A stretch of 26,488 nucleotides of DNA from an uncultured Muribaculaceae bacterium (GTDB lineage Bacteria > Bacteroidota > Bacteroidia > Bacteroidales > Muribaculaceae): positions 1-26,488 of the forward strand of contig CAJUPZ010000027.1 of NCBI GenBank assembly GCA_910588065.1, written 5' to 3'. Position numbers and translations under genes: made by a program. The notes beneath the pieces were generated by a model, which was not told where the DNA came from, made no database searches, and was given only the letters and a program-made list of their open reading frames with translations. Of this stretch, positions 1 through 8,796 are shown one piece after another; position 1 is the stretch's first letter; the number at the start of each line of letters is the position of its first letter.

Positions 1-640
1 ACGCTTCAACTCTTGCGCAGGTCCTAGATTTCCGGGTACGTAGTGCCCGGATTACTACATACGAATATGGTGCCGGAGGTACCACATCTGAACAGAGCTG
101 CGGTAATTCCCACCCGCGGCGAGCGGGTGGCCAGACAATAGCGTGGCGGTGGAGCGAAGCGACACCCCACGTTAGCGCATTCCCCCAAAAAAAGACCCGC
201 AGCGTGCGGGTCGCGAGAAAACGTGCCATCTAATAGGGCCTCGGTGATGCCGTCGCGGGATTCTCCCCGCGCTCTCACCTTCTCTGATGGCGATTATTCA
301 CACACATCGCGGTGGTGGCCTCGGTGAGGCCTGAGCGCAGGATGCGCGATGCCGTCTGAAACCCCAGCACGAGCGCGAAGCGCGAGGCCTGGGGAGAAGG
401 TGACATAATAATAAATGAGCATCGGAGATGCGATGCTATGGTGTGAGGCCTGCCACACGGCATCGCCTCTCGCGAGGCTCACAGGAGAGAGGACGGTCGC
501 TTCCCCCAGGTCGCGCTTCGCTTACCTGGGGTTTCTGACGGCATCGCACCCGCCGGGTGCTCAGACGTCTCCGACGCCCTTCGTGGTGGGGAACATACAT
601 GCCAAAGGCATGTCCCTACACTAAATTTTATGCTGATAAA
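1..640. repeat. Gene-free GC-rich repeat block (block X)
   Basis: No convincing gene lies here; the short ORFs have repeat-like composition. From about 66 to 520 the sequence is an inverted relative of 9010-9310: the same ordered units occur on the opposite strand (the unit around GGTGCCGGAGGTACCAC, then CATCTGAACAGAGCTG, then a unit around GGCGGTGGAGCG, then CGACACCCCACGTTA, then AGACCCGC). Many units are short palindromes such as a CATGCC-AAA-GGCATG hairpin near 598-612. I see a dispersed intergenic repeat family rather than a transposase-bearing element. Whether it is transcribed cannot be told from sequence. Confidence 0.75.
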
Positions 641-672
641 TTTGGATTATTATGGAAACATCTATAAATTTG
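641..672 (+). promoter_or_regulatory. Bacteroidota promoter for the large surface protein
   Basis: TTTG at 641-644 is followed by exactly 20 bases and then TAAATTTG at 665-672. This matches the Bacteroidota sigma-ABfr consensus (TTTG, 19-21 bases, TAnnTTTG). Transcription would start near 679 and leave a leader of about 190 bases before the ATG at 873. I saw no gene in that leader. Confidence 0.7.
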
Positions 673-872
673 CCTCACAAATATAGGACGTGTGTGAATA
701 TGTATAGGATTACTTCTACCCCCCCCATATTCAATCGATTGATAATCAGCAACTTAGCGTTGCTTGCAGGAATGTGCGTCGCCCGCTTGGGCTGCGCGCC
801 GCTTTGCTGCGTCCATACAGGTGCTAACTAATTTTCACAATCAATAATCACAAATCAAACAGGAAAAAGCCT

Positions 873-3800
873 ATGAAAAAACTTTTACTTTTGCTAATGG
901 CGCTGACGCTCTTTGCCCCTCCAAGAGCACACGCAGATCATCTCGAAATATACAATGCATCGTGGGATAATGCCACGTTGCTTGGTGAGAAAAAGAACAC
1001 CCAAAAGCCAGGAAGCAATGGCTATTATTTCGATAAAACCGGTGGATGGGGAATTGACATCCAATCTGTTGCTAACTGGGCGACAGGATTCCACACTACT
1101 ACGGGGTCCTACGAGTTGCAAGGCTTTCAGATGGGAGAAAGTGTTAAAGAGCAAAGCAATACAATAATTTCGGACAAGGTTCAGTTATATATACCGAGTG
1201 GCGTGCTGAATCAGGCCACCATGACCATGATGAAAAAATCATCTACCTGCTACCTTAGTGTAAAAGGAGAAAGAGAGATGATAATTAGAGCTCTTTATGG
1301 TACCATCCAAAATGTTTATTTCACACATCATAGGTTGGGAACAGATATACCAACCCTTAAAAACTGGACATCTGAGCAGGGAACTTTTGACGACAACTCA
1401 TTTACTGCATACGGTGATGGAGCAAAAGAAATCCACATAAAGATGCCCGATGGTGTTAATCAATGGGCTTTCACAAAAATCAGCGTAGACTGGCGCGCTG
1501 GTACACCGGTAAAGCCAGGCAAACAGACCCAGTTTAAATTCCAATCAGATGAGTACGATGAAGCTACTCAAACTCTTACTGTGCGCGGTAGCAACACCAA
1601 TATGACCATTTTTCCGGAAGAGGGTGCTGAAATGGTACTTATGACAACATCCACTAACGCTGTACCTACTACTATTACTGGAAATAATTCTCTTGCTACG
1701 TCAAGTTCTACATACGGAACAGAAAGTACCATTAACAGTAAATGGGTTCGAGTGAAGTGTTATGCCAATATTCCTTTTAAGGTCACTTTGCCTTCAGGTC
1801 CTAAAATTGGGACAACATACAACCTCAGAATTATTGGTTGGAACCCAAAGGGATTCAGCGAAGTAAACACCGTCAAACTTAAATATGAGTCAGTTGATGG
1901 CATTCCGGAAGTGGATACTGACAATCTCCCTGAGGGAATGACTTATGTGCATGGTGAAGATAATAATGGAACTATTTACTTCAACAAGTATGATAGTGCA
2001 AATCTTCCCAAAGTACCTATCAAACACAAAAACGGCGGCAGCACTCTTTATTACAATTATTCAACAGTCGCTCCGACAACAACTGCAAAAACAGGAACAG
2101 TAAGTGCATCTACAACAGGAGCAAGTATTGGGGTTCCTATCAAGCACTACGATGACCCGGTGAAAAACCAAAGACTGACAATGTCTATCAAATGGTACGA
2201 TGGGTACGGCCTTCAGCAACGGCCATTGAATATAGTATGTATTTACACCGGAGGCGATGATAGTGAGGATCAGAAGAAAGTTCTTGCCGCTCCCTCTGTC
2301 AAAGTAGACGATAATGCCATTAAAGCTGAATTGGCCGGTGGAGTGACTGCGTTTGTTGACGAAAATGGTGTAAAGGTGAGCCTTGAATCACAGATGGGTA
2401 CTGAAAATGCAAAATTCCAATATCAGTTCTGTGACGCAACAAACGGCATCTGGGCTCAAACTCCTGAAGCTACAAAATGGCAGGCATGGCCTGACGGTGG
2501 TTATACCGTTAATGCCACAGGCAGACTTTTCGTTCGTGAGACTGACGGCGAAAGCGAGGCTCGCGAAACTTACCGCGATTTCAGCAAGATTTCCACCAAG
2601 GTGACTGACCTTGCGCTCACTGATGTGAACGACGGCGATGTGATCACTCTCTACGACTTTGACCAGTACAACGTTGTAGGCAGATACGAAACTGTCAAGC
2701 CCAACGACATCAATGTGTCCGCCGGTACATGGTTCGTATATCTCACAGACAGTGAGGGTCGTGCCATCAAGGTGATTGTCAATGGCGAGAATGAGACCGT
2801 AAAATCATACACAGACGGTAAGTCTATCAACAATATCACCGGTGTTGTCCGCGGCATTGAATCAGGTCTCCCCGAGCTGTGGATCACCACCTCGGCTATG
2901 GACTATTCAGCGTTCCTGCCCAATCCGGATGATGCAACCTATTTCACTTCGACAATCAAGGAGGTGACAGAGATTGAGCGCGCTGACTTTAACAAAAAGG
3001 TTGTGCTCCGCAATGTTACTTTCAACGCGGCTGACAACATTCTGATGACTTCGACAGGCAAAGTGGTTAAGCCCTACGCCCGTCTGAAAACAACCCCTGA
3101 TTTTGCCACCATCATGCGACTCAATGAGGGTACCACATACAGCGTAGAGGGCTTTGTGGGCTACGCGAACGGCGACATGGTGCTTCTCCCCACCAGCGCC
3201 ATCGCCACTCCCAAGCTGCTCGCTCCCAACCCCATCACAGCTACCGATGAGGATAAGGCAAACGGCTATATAACCGTGAATGTGGTGAGCGATGTTGTAA
3301 CCCTCACTCCCGACATCACCGGTGTGCGCTCCGGCACTGCCCTGATATACAGCAAGAATGGCGGAGCTTCAACCACTCTCTCCGAAATTGTAGACGGCAA
3401 CGCCAAGATTGAGATAACAGCCGACGACTATGTTGACGATGAAAATCTTGGCAAGGTATGCACCCTTCAGGTGGCGTACAACCGTGGTAATATCGACGGA
3501 GAGAGAGTAATCATCAAGTTTGTGAAGAAGGAGGCTGAGCCAGTGGCTTCGATCGCCGAGTTCAAGGCCAAGTATCCCGACGAAGCTGACGCGAAAGACG
3601 GCATAATCTACCGCTATGAGGGTAAGGCTCTTGTGCGCGAAATCACTCCAAAGTACCTCTACCTGCGCGATGTCAAGGATGATGGCACTGAGTTTGGCAA
3701 AGATGAGCTGAGCGCCCATTCTATCCTTCTCTACAACAAGAATGGCTGGGAGACTCTCGTGGCCATGAATACGGAAGGGAAGGAGGCTCCCCGCAAGCTT

Positions 3801-6218
3801 GAGAAGGGTGATATCATCACCAACTTCGCCTTTAAGGCCTCACGCACAGGTCTGCAGAACCTGCGCGGCGACAACACAGGCTATGCCCGCACTCTGCGCC
3901 GCATTCACATTGAAGGAGATCCTATTGAGTACGAGCCTCAGGTAAAGGATATCCTTGAAGAGGAGAATAATAGCGCTCTCACCCCCTTCACCGAGGCTGA
4001 CCGCATGGTGCGCTACAAAATCAACAATGTTACTGTGTCCAAGGGTCTTGACGGTGACAAGGAGGTGTTTACCCTCAATATGGCCGGCAATCCGGTGCTC
4101 AATATCGGCGAAGTGTTCAAAATCAGCAAGGGATTCAGCACCGCATACCTCGCAAGTGCCCGCTACAATATCGACGGTGTTGTGCTTCGCAACGGTGACA
4201 AGGGCAACTATGCCGTGGCTCTGATCGACTTCTCCATTGTGGGTGAAAAGGCGCTTGCAGAGCCCGAGCTCACCATCAAGGGCGAAGGTGTTGAGGGCGG
4301 TAAGTTCCTCACAACCGCCACTGTTGAGATGAAGTATACCGGCGAAGTTGAAGATGTTGACATATACTATACTCTCGACAACTCCAACCCGCGCCTCAAC
4401 AAGGATGGACGCAAGAAGTACACCGGACCCTTTGAAATCAGCGCCACAACCATTGTGAAGGCGTATGCCGCAAAGGCCGGTAAGATTCCCAGTGAAGTGG
4501 CAGAGGCTACCTTTACCCGCACAGCAAACGAGCGCCGCTATATCGTCAACTTCCTCGACCAGGCGGAAGCCGGAGTGCCTTACCACTTCTCAGGCATTGC
4601 ACGAGTTGTTGCCAAGGGTGGCGAATACATCTTTGTGCGCGGCACCCAGGGCCACTATCTGCCCATCAACATCGAGGATGCCGCTCTGCTTGAATCCATC
4701 AAGAAGGACAGCTATGTGAGCGACTTTGTGATGGAGCCCCACATCCTTGGCGGCAAGGTGCGCGGAGCGCATGTGACAGCCGATTACGCTTCTCTCTTCG
4801 CAACTCCCTCCGACACCAAGCCCGCTGGTCTTGAAAAGGATATCGAGATGGTGCCCGACGAGGTGACCACAATCACCACCGCAAACGCCCGCCGCTATGT
4901 CAAGATCATGGGTGTGAAGCTCACCGGCACCGGTTTTGAGGCTGACGGCGATGAGGCAACCCAAGATACCGAGTGGAAGCTCACCACAAACAAGGGTGAG
5001 GGTGAGGACATTCCTGTGAACCACGACAAACTCGAAGCTACCTTCAACTGGAATGACGCTACCCCCGCGGCTTACTACAATATCACCGGCTTCGCTATGC
5101 TTGACGATTCCGGCGAGGGTATTGAGCTGTGGCCCGTCGAGGTTGAGAAGGTGAGGTCGTCAGAACCGGTTGTGGCTGTCATCAAGGACAATGTGACAAT
5201 TCCCGCACAGACAGTCGAGGGTATCACAACAGTTGAGTTCTACCCCTACACAACCGTTACTCTCAACTGCCCGATAAGCAACCCGAAGAGCGCCACAATA
5301 TATTACAATGTGAGCCCGACACCTATCGTGCCCGGTCCCGACACCGAGTGGAATGTGTATGCACAGCGTTTCGCCATCACATCCACATCATACATCACAA
5401 TGTATGCCACAGCTCCCGGCTACGAGCAGAGCCTTTACACCCATGTTGAGGCTACTCTTGGCAAGCCTGCCGGCACTGTTGCGTTCAGCGTCACAGCCAA
5501 CCCCGGCAGCACAGCTGTCAAGATGACCGCCGCCGAAGGTGCTGACATCTACTACACAACCGATGCCAACATCGCGGAGGAAAACTGGACCAAGGCCGCA
5601 AACGGCGCTTCGGTAAGCTTCACCGAGCAGACAACCCTCTGGGCTTACGCAATGGAGGGCAACAAGAAGGGTGCCGTGAGCTCCATGCTTGTGATGGTGA
5701 TGCCCGAGCAGACAACCACTCCGGAGAACCCCGGCCAGCCCGATCCCACCAAGGTGAGCGGCAAGGTGAAGGTTGAGCTCGACACCGAGAGCGACCTCAC
5801 CAAGGTGACTATCACTCTCGCTCCCGCTGAGGCTATCGCCGACGGCACATATCAGATCTGGTATGCCTTCAATCCCACCGCGGAGTGCGTGCCCGGCAAC
5901 AACGGCAACATGACTCTCTACACCGCGCCCATCGAGCGCAAGGAGGGTGGACGTCTCGTTGCTATCCTTATCGAGAACGGCAAGGTTGCAGGTGAGCCCG
6001 CGGACCAGTACATCACTCTCATACCCACTGATATCGACGGTATCGACTCAGACAGGAGAGAGGATGAGATACGCGTGGAAGCAGGCAGCATCATCGCTCC
6101 CGAAGGCAGCGCGGTGTTTGACATCACCGGACGCAGAGTCAACGCCACAGGCCTGCGCGCAGGTATCTACATTGTGCGCACCGCCGGCGGCAAGGCAGTG
6201 AAGGTCAAGGTTGACTGA
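873..6218 (+). CDS. Large exported multidomain surface protein with type IX-like C-terminal sorting domain
   Basis: A 1781-residue protein. Residues 1-21 form a signal peptide (Lys-Lys, a Leu-rich core, cleavage after AHA). The C-terminus (about 1740-1781) has the pattern VFDITGRRV, then GLRAGIYIVR, then a Lys/Val-rich end, which resembles type A sorting domains of the Bacteroidota type IX secretion system. Between lie beta-rich segments. Residues about 1160-1215 resemble a chitobiase/hexosaminidase C-terminal domain (YYTLDNSNP core), with similar pieces near 1475 and 1560. Short stretches of the form ITGxxxxxxxxxELWP recur (near 650 and 1400) and look like OB-fold-type repeats. No catalytic motif was recognised, so an adhesive or glycan-binding role is inference only. 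The first roughly 480 codons are visibly more AT-rich than the rest. It is monocistronic, ending at a strong terminator. Confidence 0.85.
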   Translation: MKKLLLLLMALTLFAPPRAHADHLEIYNASWDNATLLGEKKNTQKPGSNGYYFDKTGGWGIDIQSVANWATGFHTTTGSYELQGFQMGESVKEQSNTIISDKVQLYIPSGVLNQATMTMMKKSSTCYLSVKGEREMIIRALYGTIQNVYFTHHRLGTDIPTLKNWTSEQGTFDDNSFTAYGDGAKEIHIKMPDGVNQWAFTKISVDWRAGTPVKPGKQTQFKFQSDEYDEATQTLTVRGSNTNMTIFPEEGAEMVLMTTSTNAVPTTITGNNSLATSSSTYGTESTINSKWVRVKCYANIPFKVTLPSGPKIGTTYNLRIIGWNPKGFSEVNTVKLKYESVDGIPEVDTDNLPEGMTYVHGEDNNGTIYFNKYDSANLPKVPIKHKNGGSTLYYNYSTVAPTTTAKTGTVSASTTGASIGVPIKHYDDPVKNQRLTMSIKWYDGYGLQQRPLNIVCIYTGGDDSEDQKKVLAAPSVKVDDNAIKAELAGGVTAFVDENGVKVSLESQMGTENAKFQYQFCDATNGIWAQTPEATKWQAWPDGGYTVNATGRLFVRETDGESEARETYRDFSKISTKVTDLALTDVNDGDVITLYDFDQYNVVGRYETVKPNDINVSAGTWFVYLTDSEGRAIKVIVNGENETVKSYTDGKSINNITGVVRGIESGLPELWITTSAMDYSAFLPNPDDATYFTSTIKEVTEIERADFNKKVVLRNVTFNAADNILMTSTGKVVKPYARLKTTPDFATIMRLNEGTTYSVEGFVGYANGDMVLLPTSAIATPKLLAPNPITATDEDKANGYITVNVVSDVVTLTPDITGVRSGTALIYSKNGGASTTLSEIVDGNAKIEITADDYVDDENLGKVCTLQVAYNRGNIDGERVIIKFVKKEAEPVASIAEFKAKYPDEADAKDGIIYRYEGKALVREITPKYLYLRDVKDDGTEFGKDELSAHSILLYNKNGWETLVAMNTEGKEAPRKLEKGDIITNFAFKASRTGLQNLRGDNTGYARTLRRIHIEGDPIEYEPQVKDILEEENNSALTPFTEADRMVRYKINNVTVSKGLDGDKEVFTLNMAGNPVLNIGEVFKISKGFSTAYLASARYNIDGVVLRNGDKGNYAVALIDFSIVGEKALAEPELTIKGEGVEGGKFLTTATVEMKYTGEVEDVDIYYTLDNSNPRLNKDGRKKYTGPFEISATTIVKAYAAKAGKIPSEVAEATFTRTANERRYIVNFLDQAEAGVPYHFSGIARVVAKGGEYIFVRGTQGHYLPINIEDAALLESIKKDSYVSDFVMEPHILGGKVRGAHVTADYASLFATPSDTKPAGLEKDIEMVPDEVTTITTANARRYVKIMGVKLTGTGFEADGDEATQDTEWKLTTNKGEGEDIPVNHDKLEATFNWNDATPAAYYNITGFAMLDDSGEGIELWPVEVEKVRSSEPVVAVIKDNVTIPAQTVEGITTVEFYPYTTVTLNCPISNPKSATIYYNVSPTPIVPGPDTEWNVYAQRFAITSTSYITMYATAPGYEQSLYTHVEATLGKPAGTVAFSVTANPGSTAVKMTAAEGADIYYTTDANIAEENWTKAANGASVSFTEQTTLWAYAMEGNKKGAVSSMLVMVMPEQTTTPENPGQPDPTKVSGKVKVELDTESDLTKVTITLAPAEAIADGTYQIWYAFNPTAECVPGNNGNMTLYTAPIERKEGGRLVAILIENGKVAGEPADQYITLIPTDIDGIDSDRREDEIRVEAGSIIAPEGSAVFDITGRRVNATGLRAGIYIVRTAGGKAVKVKVD

Positions 6219-6257
6219 CACCTTAGTACGTCTATATTTCTGTAATCCAAATACAGC

Positions 6258-6301
6258 AAACTCCCCGGACAGGCCGTGAGGCTCCGCCGGGGAGTTTTTT
6301 T
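6258..6301 (+). terminator. Rho-independent terminator of the surface-protein gene
   Basis: CTCCCCGG (6261-6268) pairs with CCGGGGAG (6287-6294) and is followed by seven T residues. It lies 40 bases after the stop codon. The A residues before the stem give some bidirectional character, so it could also end minus-strand transcription from kdsC-maf. Confidence 0.85.
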
Positions 6302-6319
6302 GCGTTTAAGGGCAGGGGG

Positions 6320-7462
6320 TCAGATGGATGACAACACCCGGTAAAGACGCTGCACAGGCAGCCCCATCACGTTGTAGTAGCTGCCGCTGATGGAGGTGAC
6401 CCCTATGCAGCCTATCCACTCCTGTATGCCGTAGGCTCCGGCCTTGTCAAAGGGGCGGTAGGTGGAGATGTACCACTCTATCTCGCCCTCGCTCAACTCG
6501 GCGAAGGTCACTTCGGTGACGGCGCGGAAGCTCTCGCGGCGGGTGGCGGTGCGCACGGCCACCCCGGTGACAACCTTGTGGGTGGAGCCGCTGAGCAGGC
6601 GCAGCATAGCCCTCGCCTCATCGGCATCGGCAGGCTTGCCGAGCACCTTGCCGCCGGCTATCACAACAGTGTCGGCGGTGATGACGAGGGTGTCGGGACC
6701 GAAATCGCACGCGTCTATTTTTTTGAGAGCCAAGTATTCGGGAATCTCCTCGGCAGGCAGCTCAGGCGGGTAATCCTCATTCTCCACCGGGGCGGGTATC
6801 ACCTCGAAGTCTATGCCGAGCATCTCCAGCAGCTGACGGCGGCGGGGGGAGCCGCTTGCCAGGATTATGCGGTAGGGGGCGAGGTTGGATAAGGGGTTTT
6901 TAGTTGTTAGTTGTGAGTTGTTAGTTTTTAGTTGTTGGTTTTTAGTTGTTAGTTGGGGGGAGTCAAGCCACAGGCCCTGTGCCTTCAGAATCTGCTCCAC
7001 CACATCGCGCCCCACACCGTAGCCCCCCGCTACGGGCGAAATGTATGCCGCGGCCTGTTTCACTTCCGGCGCCGCATCGGCCGGCGCCACCGGCAGCCCC
7101 ACGAGGTGCATCGACGGCAGGTCCGGAATGTCGTCGCCGATGTATGCCACCTGCTCCGGAGTCAGGCTGTTGGCCTCCATCCACCGGCGCAGCACCGGAA
7201 GCTTGCTGTCCGCCCTCATAAACACATCATTGAAGCCGAGTGCGCGGAACCGCGCCTCCACCGCCGGGCTGTCGCCGCCGGTGATGATTGCAAGCAGCAG
7301 CCCGCGCCTTGCGGCGAGCTGCAGCGCGTAGCCATCCTTGATATTGGCCATGCGCATCGGCCGGCCTTGAGAGTCCATCGGAACGGTTGCGGGAGACAGC
7401 ACCCCGTCTACATCAAACACAATGGCCCTTATCTTGCTGAGATCGTAGTTGATAGCGCTCAT
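6320..7462 (-). CDS. kdsC-maf: KdsC (Kdo-8-phosphate phosphatase) fused in frame to Maf nucleotide pyrophosphatase
   Basis: 380 residues from the ATG at 7462, chosen because KdsC homology begins there and a promoter -7 box lies just upstream; an upstream ATG at 7531 would add a non-homologous tail encoded by a terminator. Residues 1-168 are a HAD phosphatase of the KdsC type (DVDGVL with Asp17/Asp19, ITGGDS near 60-65, GDDIPD at 109-114), which dephosphorylates Kdo-8-phosphate for lipid A-core synthesis. Residues 196-380 are a Maf domain (ASGSPRR at 202-208, TADTVV at 262-267, FDKAGAYGIQE at 338-348), a house-cleaning nucleotide pyrophosphatase. The two are normally separate proteins, often encoded side by side in Bacteroidales. 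The linker, residues about 170-188, is encoded entirely by a 7-bp tandem repeat that happens to be open in this frame. Confidence 0.85.
   Translation of the reverse strand: MSAINYDLSKIRAIVFDVDGVLSPATVPMDSQGRPMRMANIKDGYALQLAARRGLLLAIITGGDSPAVEARFRALGFNDVFMRADSKLPVLRRWMEANSLTPEQVAYIGDDIPDLPSMHLVGLPVAPADAAPEVKQAAAYISPVAGGYGVGRDVVEQILKAQGLWLDSPQLTTKNQQLKTNNSQLTTKNPLSNLAPYRIILASGSPRRRQLLEMLGIDFEVIPAPVENEDYPPELPAEEIPEYLALKKIDACDFGPDTLVITADTVVIAGGKVLGKPADADEARAMLRLLSGSTHKVVTGVAVRTATRRESFRAVTEVTFAELSEGEIEWYISTYRPFDKAGAYGIQEWIGCIGVTSISGSYYNVMGLPVQRLYRVLSSI
6895..6955 (-). repeat. Heptamer tandem repeat inside the kdsC-maf junction
   Basis: Eight consecutive 7-base units (6900-6955) plus a partial one. 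On the minus strand the unit is CAACTAA or AAACTAA with occasional single changes (AAACCAA, CAACTCA). Gene-oriented, it follows the end of the KdsC domain. Two of the three reading frames of the unit avoid a stop, and the frame used here reads Q-L-T-T-K-N-type residues. Confidence 0.9.
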
Positions 7463-7490
7463 ATAGAAATTTTTCTGCAAAGATAATCCA
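7434..7490 (-). repeat. Direct repeat copy 1: kdsC promoter and first 10 codons
   Basis: 57 bases that match 8687-8743 at 55 positions, in the same orientation. This copy holds the functional kdsC start (ATG at 7462-7460) and a TATCTTTG -7 box (complement of 7478-7485). The other copy lies upstream of the DUF1016 gene. Confidence 0.9.
7478..7485 (-). promoter_or_regulatory. -7 promoter box for kdsC-maf
   Basis: Minus strand TATCTTTG fits TAnnTTTG. It sits 15 bases before the ATG, so the leader would be very short. No clear -33 box was seen at the usual distance, because that position is taken by the upstream terminator hairpin. Confidence 0.5.
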
Positions 7491-7520
7491 AAAAATCCCC
7501 TCCCGGTGAGGGGAGGGGAT
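7490..7520 (-). terminator. Rho-independent terminator of the DUF1016 gene
   Basis: A perfect 10-bp stem (7495-7504 with 7511-7520, ATCCCCTCCC on the plus strand) has a 6-base loop and is followed on the minus strand by five or more T residues (7494-7490). It separates the DUF1016 gene from the kdsC promoter copy immediately downstream. Confidence 0.85.
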
Positions 7521-7591
7521 ATAATTCTCATAAATCTTATAAAAAGCGGAGCATCGCCAGCGAAGGCTTCTATTAAATATCTTCGGGGTGG

Positions 7592-8626
7592 TTAGTTTCG
7601 TTTAGCAAGCACCTTGTCAAGCTCAGCTTGCAATTCTTCTTTCTTGGGTAAGTATAGTTGATAACGGGCAACAAAAAGTTGATTGGTTATTCCTTCAAGG
7701 GCATACTCCATCAATACTTCATCGCGTCTGGCACCGAGAATAATCCCGATAGGAGGATTGTCATCGGACATGCATACCTCATTCTTGAAGTAATTCAGAT
7801 AGAGGTTCATTTGTCCGATATCCCCGTGTGATATCTCGTTTGTTTTGAGATCAATCAGAACGTAGCATTTTAGTATACAGTGATAAAATACCATATCCAC
7901 TTTGAATTGTCTACCTCCTATGGGTATAACATATTGGCGACCGATGAAAGCAAATCCGCGTCCAAGTTCAAGTAGAAATTTCTCCATATTGTCTTTAAGG
8001 GCCTTTTCAAGGTCACTCTCCTTAAAGCGTTTCTTCTGCGGTAGCCCGGTAAATTCCAATACATAAGGGTCGTGAATAATATCCTCTGCAGTGTGAATAG
8101 GATGGCCCTGATGAGCCAGTGCGAGAATACCCTTCTTGTCGGAGCTAAGTGCAAGACGCTGGAATAATGATGATTTTATCTGCCGTTTCAACTCCCTGAC
8201 TTTCCACTTTTGGTTTATCGCTTCATGAAAATAGAACTGCAATTCCATTTCATCGTCACACTTCAGAAGTTCAAAGTAGTGGCTCCATGTTAAAAGGTGA
8301 GACACTGTCTCACCTTTTGGAAAGTAAAGATAAAACTTCCTCATATATATGAGGTTAGATCGGCTGAATCCTCTGCCTCTTAGAGCCGTCAAATCTTTTG
8401 CCAGACGCGTGATTAGGAATTTGCCATATTCCGCACGTATCTTTCCTTTCTGTTCAAATTCAACGATGTATTGCCCAGTCAACCAATTCGCATCTAACAG
8501 TTGTGCGTTCACAGCCTCAACAGCACGATTTTTTGCCGAGCTCCAAAGGTTGTCTATTCGTCCTACCAGAGCTTCATAATCAGGTTCTGGAACCATAGAT
8601 AATATATCGTTCATGTTGTTTGCCAT
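7592..8626 (-). CDS. DUF1016 / YhcG-type PDDEXK nuclease-domain protein
   Basis: 344 residues. The N-terminal half (about 15-160) is the DUF1016 N-domain, with the typical GFSRSNLIYMRKFY and LLTWSHYFELL motifs (residues 86-121). The C-terminal half (about 180-335) is a PDDEXK nuclease fold: VDMVFYH with Asp244, then LIDLKTNEI with Asp259 and Lys261, then GQM with Gln272. The catalytic acid of the usual E-x-K is Asp here, which is tolerated in this superfamily. The start at 8626 has AAGGA just upstream. The substrate is unknown; family members are often solitary and linked to mobile DNA. The gene is a stand-alone unit with its own terminator, bracketed by a 57-bp direct repeat of the kdsC 5' region, so it looks inserted. 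Confidence 0.85.
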   Translation of the reverse strand: MANNMNDILSMVPEPDYEALVGRIDNLWSSAKNRAVEAVNAQLLDANWLTGQYIVEFEQKGKIRAEYGKFLITRLAKDLTALRGRGFSRSNLIYMRKFYLYFPKGETVSHLLTWSHYFELLKCDDEMELQFYFHEAINQKWKVRELKRQIKSSLFQRLALSSDKKGILALAHQGHPIHTAEDIIHDPYVLEFTGLPQKKRFKESDLEKALKDNMEKFLLELGRGFAFIGRQYVIPIGGRQFKVDMVFYHCILKCYVLIDLKTNEISHGDIGQMNLYLNYFKNEVCMSDDNPPIGIILGARRDEVLMEYALEGITNQLFVARYQLYLPKKEELQAELDKVLAKRN

Positions 8627-8686
8627 AATCCTTAAAGTTTGGTCTTAAATTCTCCGGGCACTCGGTCATACCTAATGTGGTGAATT

Positions 8687-8743
8687 TTGCTGAGATCGTA
8701 GTTGATGGCGCTAATATAGAAATTTTTCTGCAAAGATAATCCA
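8687..8743 (-). repeat. Direct repeat copy 2: dead kdsC 5' end upstream of the DUF1016 gene
   Basis: Matches 7434-7490 with two substitutions. One changes the kdsC start codon from ATG to ATT, so this copy cannot start kdsC. The -7 box (complement of 8731-8738, TATCTTTG) is intact and points into the DUF1016 gene. It is probably the original kdsC promoter region, now driving or remaining beside the inserted gene. Confidence 0.9.
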
Positions 8744-8765
8744 TATATTGCTTATAAAGGGGGGA

Positions 8766-8796
8766 GTTGTGGTTTTTAGTTTTTAGTTTTTGGTTG
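8766..8796 (-). repeat. Heptamer tandem repeat, short copy
   Basis: About four units of the same 7-base repeat seen at 6900-6955 and 12015-12063 (minus strand CAACCAA, AAACTAA, AAACTAA, AAACCAC), framed by C-runs on the minus strand. It has the same orientation relative to minus-strand transcription as the other two. Confidence 0.8.

Noticed and set aside
415..624. Short ORFs in the first 650 bases
   Set aside because: They are made of the palindromic repeat units found again near 9 kb and have no start signals.
3840..4586. 248-codon antisense ORF inside the large surface-protein gene
   Set aside because: It lies opposite a well-supported long gene with GC-rich codons, has no start signal, promoter or recognisable domain, and is explained by third-position bias.
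6895..6955. Heptamer array as a CRISPR or spacer-type array
   Set aside because: Units are 7 bases, contiguous and without spacers, and no cas genes are nearby.
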